From: Synechococcus sp. ATX 2A4
Lineage (GTDB): Bacteria > Cyanobacteriota > Cyanobacteriia > PCC-6307 > Cyanobiaceae
Direction: 5' to 3'
Assembly (NCBI RefSeq): GCF_024346375.1
Contig: NZ_JAGQCV010000012.1
Location: 1 to 64,000, forward strand
Length of the DNA stretch: 64,000 nucleotides
The stretch's first letter is position 1. Every line of letters begins with the position of its first letter. The translations under genes and the position numbers were made by a program. Positions 62,896-64,000 of the stretch are shown one piece after another. Under the pieces are notes generated by a model that did not search any database, had not been told where the DNA came from, and worked only from the letters and a program-made list of their open reading frames with translations.

Positions 62896-63345
62896 ATGAC
62901 GCCCTTCATTCACATCACATCTGCGAAGTTCTCCATCCTTCCAGGAGAAGCAGAGCAGATCATCAATGAAGGCACTTATGGAAAGGCTCTGGCGGAGCAT
63001 CTCACTGTCAGGCTGCGTGATCTTGGGTATAGGTCTCCATTTTTCTGTCCTGAAGATTGGGGCTGGTGGGTGGAGTTGGCCGGCTATCCCTTCACCTTTG
63101 GTGTTTGCATTTATGGGCGTGTTTGTGCTGACGGCAGCCTGGAGCACTACCTGAGTGATGGGGCCAGGCCCGCCAGGCGCTGGAGTTGGCGACGCCTTCG
63201 CTTCGTTGACACCGGTGCCGGAGATGCTGCTGCAGCCTTGCACAGCGATCTTGTGGCTATCTTCCGTGCCGATCCCGATGTGCACGTGCTCGCCATCGAT
63301 CTGGATTCAATGGCTTCTGACGAGGTTCCGACGCCACCAGTTTGA
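62896..63345 (+). CDS. Hypothetical protein (149 aa)
   Basis: The sequence MTPFIHITSAKFSILPGEAE, GTYGKALAEHLTVRLRDLGY, CPEDWGWWVELAGYPFTFGV and CIYGRVCADGSLEHYLS looks like a compact alpha/beta soluble protein. I recall related proteins of similar length in proteobacteria but cannot name a family. No signal or membrane helix. It is 228 bp downstream of the NTF2-like gene. Confidence 0.6.
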   Translation: MTPFIHITSAKFSILPGEAEQIINEGTYGKALAEHLTVRLRDLGYRSPFFCPEDWGWWVELAGYPFTFGVCIYGRVCADGSLEHYLSDGARPARRWSWRRLRFVDTGAGDAAAALHSDLVAIFRADPDVHVLAIDLDSMASDEVPTPPV

Positions 63346-63865
63346 GGGGTTCAGGCGGCTTCTCACGTTTGCAGACAGATTCGTTGCTTCTCGAGGTTTC
63401 CACGCTGATTCAGTGCCTGCTCATTTCCCCGGCATCCTGGGCTTCAGCTCTTCTGGCTAGGTAGCGTTGCTCCACGATGGAGTCCGCCATGGCTTTGGAG
63501 TTGTCAAGAGATCACCGCAGAGAGGCCATCGCATTGCTTGTCCACTGCTTCCGTGTGAGCAGGGAGGAGAGCGTCGGCTAGATTGCTGCATGGGGGTGCT
63601 TGACTTATTCCTTGCGAAGATTTACGGCAAGCCTCTATAACAGAGCTGTGACTGATGTCTTGAAGCGTATGCAGGAGCACTTCTTTGGCGTCGACATCGG
63701 TATCCACATCGACATCGATATCCACATCCAAATAGACTTTCACGAAGAGGCATGTCTTTTGCCTTTCAGGACGGAGCTCCAGCCGCCCGCTTGATCCGGG
63801 AGCGCCCGCATGTGCATGCTCGTGCTCCCCGCTTCACTCCCTGACCTTCACCCATAGCCTTCCCC
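63346..63865. other. Intergenic region with an 18-bp duplication
   Basis: No convincing gene lies here. A short frame (63600-63794, TTG start) is dominated by the repeat at 63693-63728 and would encode an alternating Asp/His-Ile tract. The region should carry the promoter of the DJ-1/PfpI gene. No terminator is evident. Confidence 0.5.
63693..63728. repeat. 18-bp tandem duplication
   Basis: GACATCGGTATCCACATC (63693-63710) and GACATCGATATCCACATC (63711-63728) differ at one base. Each unit is itself built of three similar hexamers ending in ATC. The tract is non-coding as far as I can tell. Confidence 0.75.
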
Positions 63866-64000
63866 ATGAACATCGGCCTTCTTGTGTTTCCTCAGGTTGA
63901 AGAGCTTGATGTGATCGGCCCTTGGGAGATGTTCTCGCTCTGGAAGCAGCTTGACGGTGGCCCCAGCAGTTGCCTCACCGTGGCGGAGCGGCTGGAGCCG
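63866..64000 (+). CDS. DJ-1/PfpI family protein (5-prime part)
   Basis: The ATG at 63866 opens MNIGLLVFPQVEELDVIGPW followed by EMFSLWKQLDG, the N-terminal strand and glutamate-bearing loop of the DJ-1/PfpI (class I glutamine-amidotransferase-like) superfamily. The window ends after 45 codons, before the nucleophile elbow. Members include isonitrile hydratases and regulators of the AraC type with this domain, so the specific role cannot be set. Confidence 0.75.
   Translation, partial: MNIGLLVFPQVEELDVIGPWEMFSLWKQLDGGPSSCLTVAERLEP

Overview
The window looks like chromosome of a GC-rich picocyanobacterium of the Synechococcus/Cyanobium type. The markers are a phycobilisome rod-core linker (CpcG), a CpcS/CpeS-type phycobilin lyase, a high-light-inducible protein, the catalytic chain of ferredoxin-thioredoxin reductase, the SufR-sufBCDS iron-sulfur locus and several small proteins of cyanobacterial type. 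No rRNA, tRNA, CRISPR array, transposase or integrase was recognised. HIP1 octamers (GCGATCGC) occur, for example at 26852, 34882, 41409 and 57843.

Layout. 1-2.3 kb: an intrinsic terminator, an 8-bp tandem repeat, then a plus-strand membrane-protein trio (frameshifted YihY-type protein, an 86-aa membrane protein, a zinc-ribbon membrane protein) closed by a 17-bp perfect inverted repeat. 2.4-8.6 kb: DUF2834 protein, xseB-xseA, a 58-aa protein, an HLIP, a sucrose-phosphatase-like HAD hydrolase and the helicase hrpB. 8.8-16.5 kb: small proteins, an HtrA/DegQ protease, an ABC-F ATPase, and a cellulose-synthase-like glycosyltransferase followed by a Nif11-like small protein. 16.9-25.4 kb: a hypothetical protein, a ribbon-helix-helix regulator, then a long minus-strand cluster in transcription order ndh-II, HAD hydrolase, hflX, 1-Cys peroxiredoxin, ktrB, ktrA, anmK. 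25.5-29.0 kb: cysH-coaX, bcp peroxiredoxin, a membrane-anchored protein and a secreted DUF1400-like protein. 29.0-31.3 kb: a RarA fusion protein.

31.4-41.1 kb holds two consecutive RND efflux operons. Each has a lipoprotein adaptor, an RND permease and a small two-helix membrane protein. The two small proteins are clear paralogues of each other, so the three-gene cassette looks like the evolving unit. Both permeases also carry a hydrophobic insert after TM6, of different length in each copy. I consider this the best candidate for an undescribed system here.

41.1-45.4 kb: phosphoglucomutase, small secreted proteins and an FAD monooxygenase. 45.4-48.7 kb is more accessory in character: a sulfotransferase-like protein in AT-richer DNA, and a phospholipase-D-like lipoprotein with a canonical EF-hand loop inside it. 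48.7-52 kb: a DUF4912/Rho-N protein, cpcG and the cpcS-type lyase. 51.9-59.6 kb: an EamA transporter, a 133-aa protein with sufR, and ftrC-sufB-sufC-sufD-sufS on the opposite strand. SufR probably senses Fe-S status and represses the divergent operon. 59.6-64 kb: a methyltransferase, a 17-bp minisatellite, a divergent hxlR/qorB pair, an NTF2-like protein, a hypothetical protein and the beginning of a DJ-1/PfpI protein cut by the window edge.

Short-period tandem repeats (8, 15, 15, 17 and 18 bp) recur in and between genes and may be a local habit of this genome. Functional calls are from motif and family recognition by eye; no database search was run.
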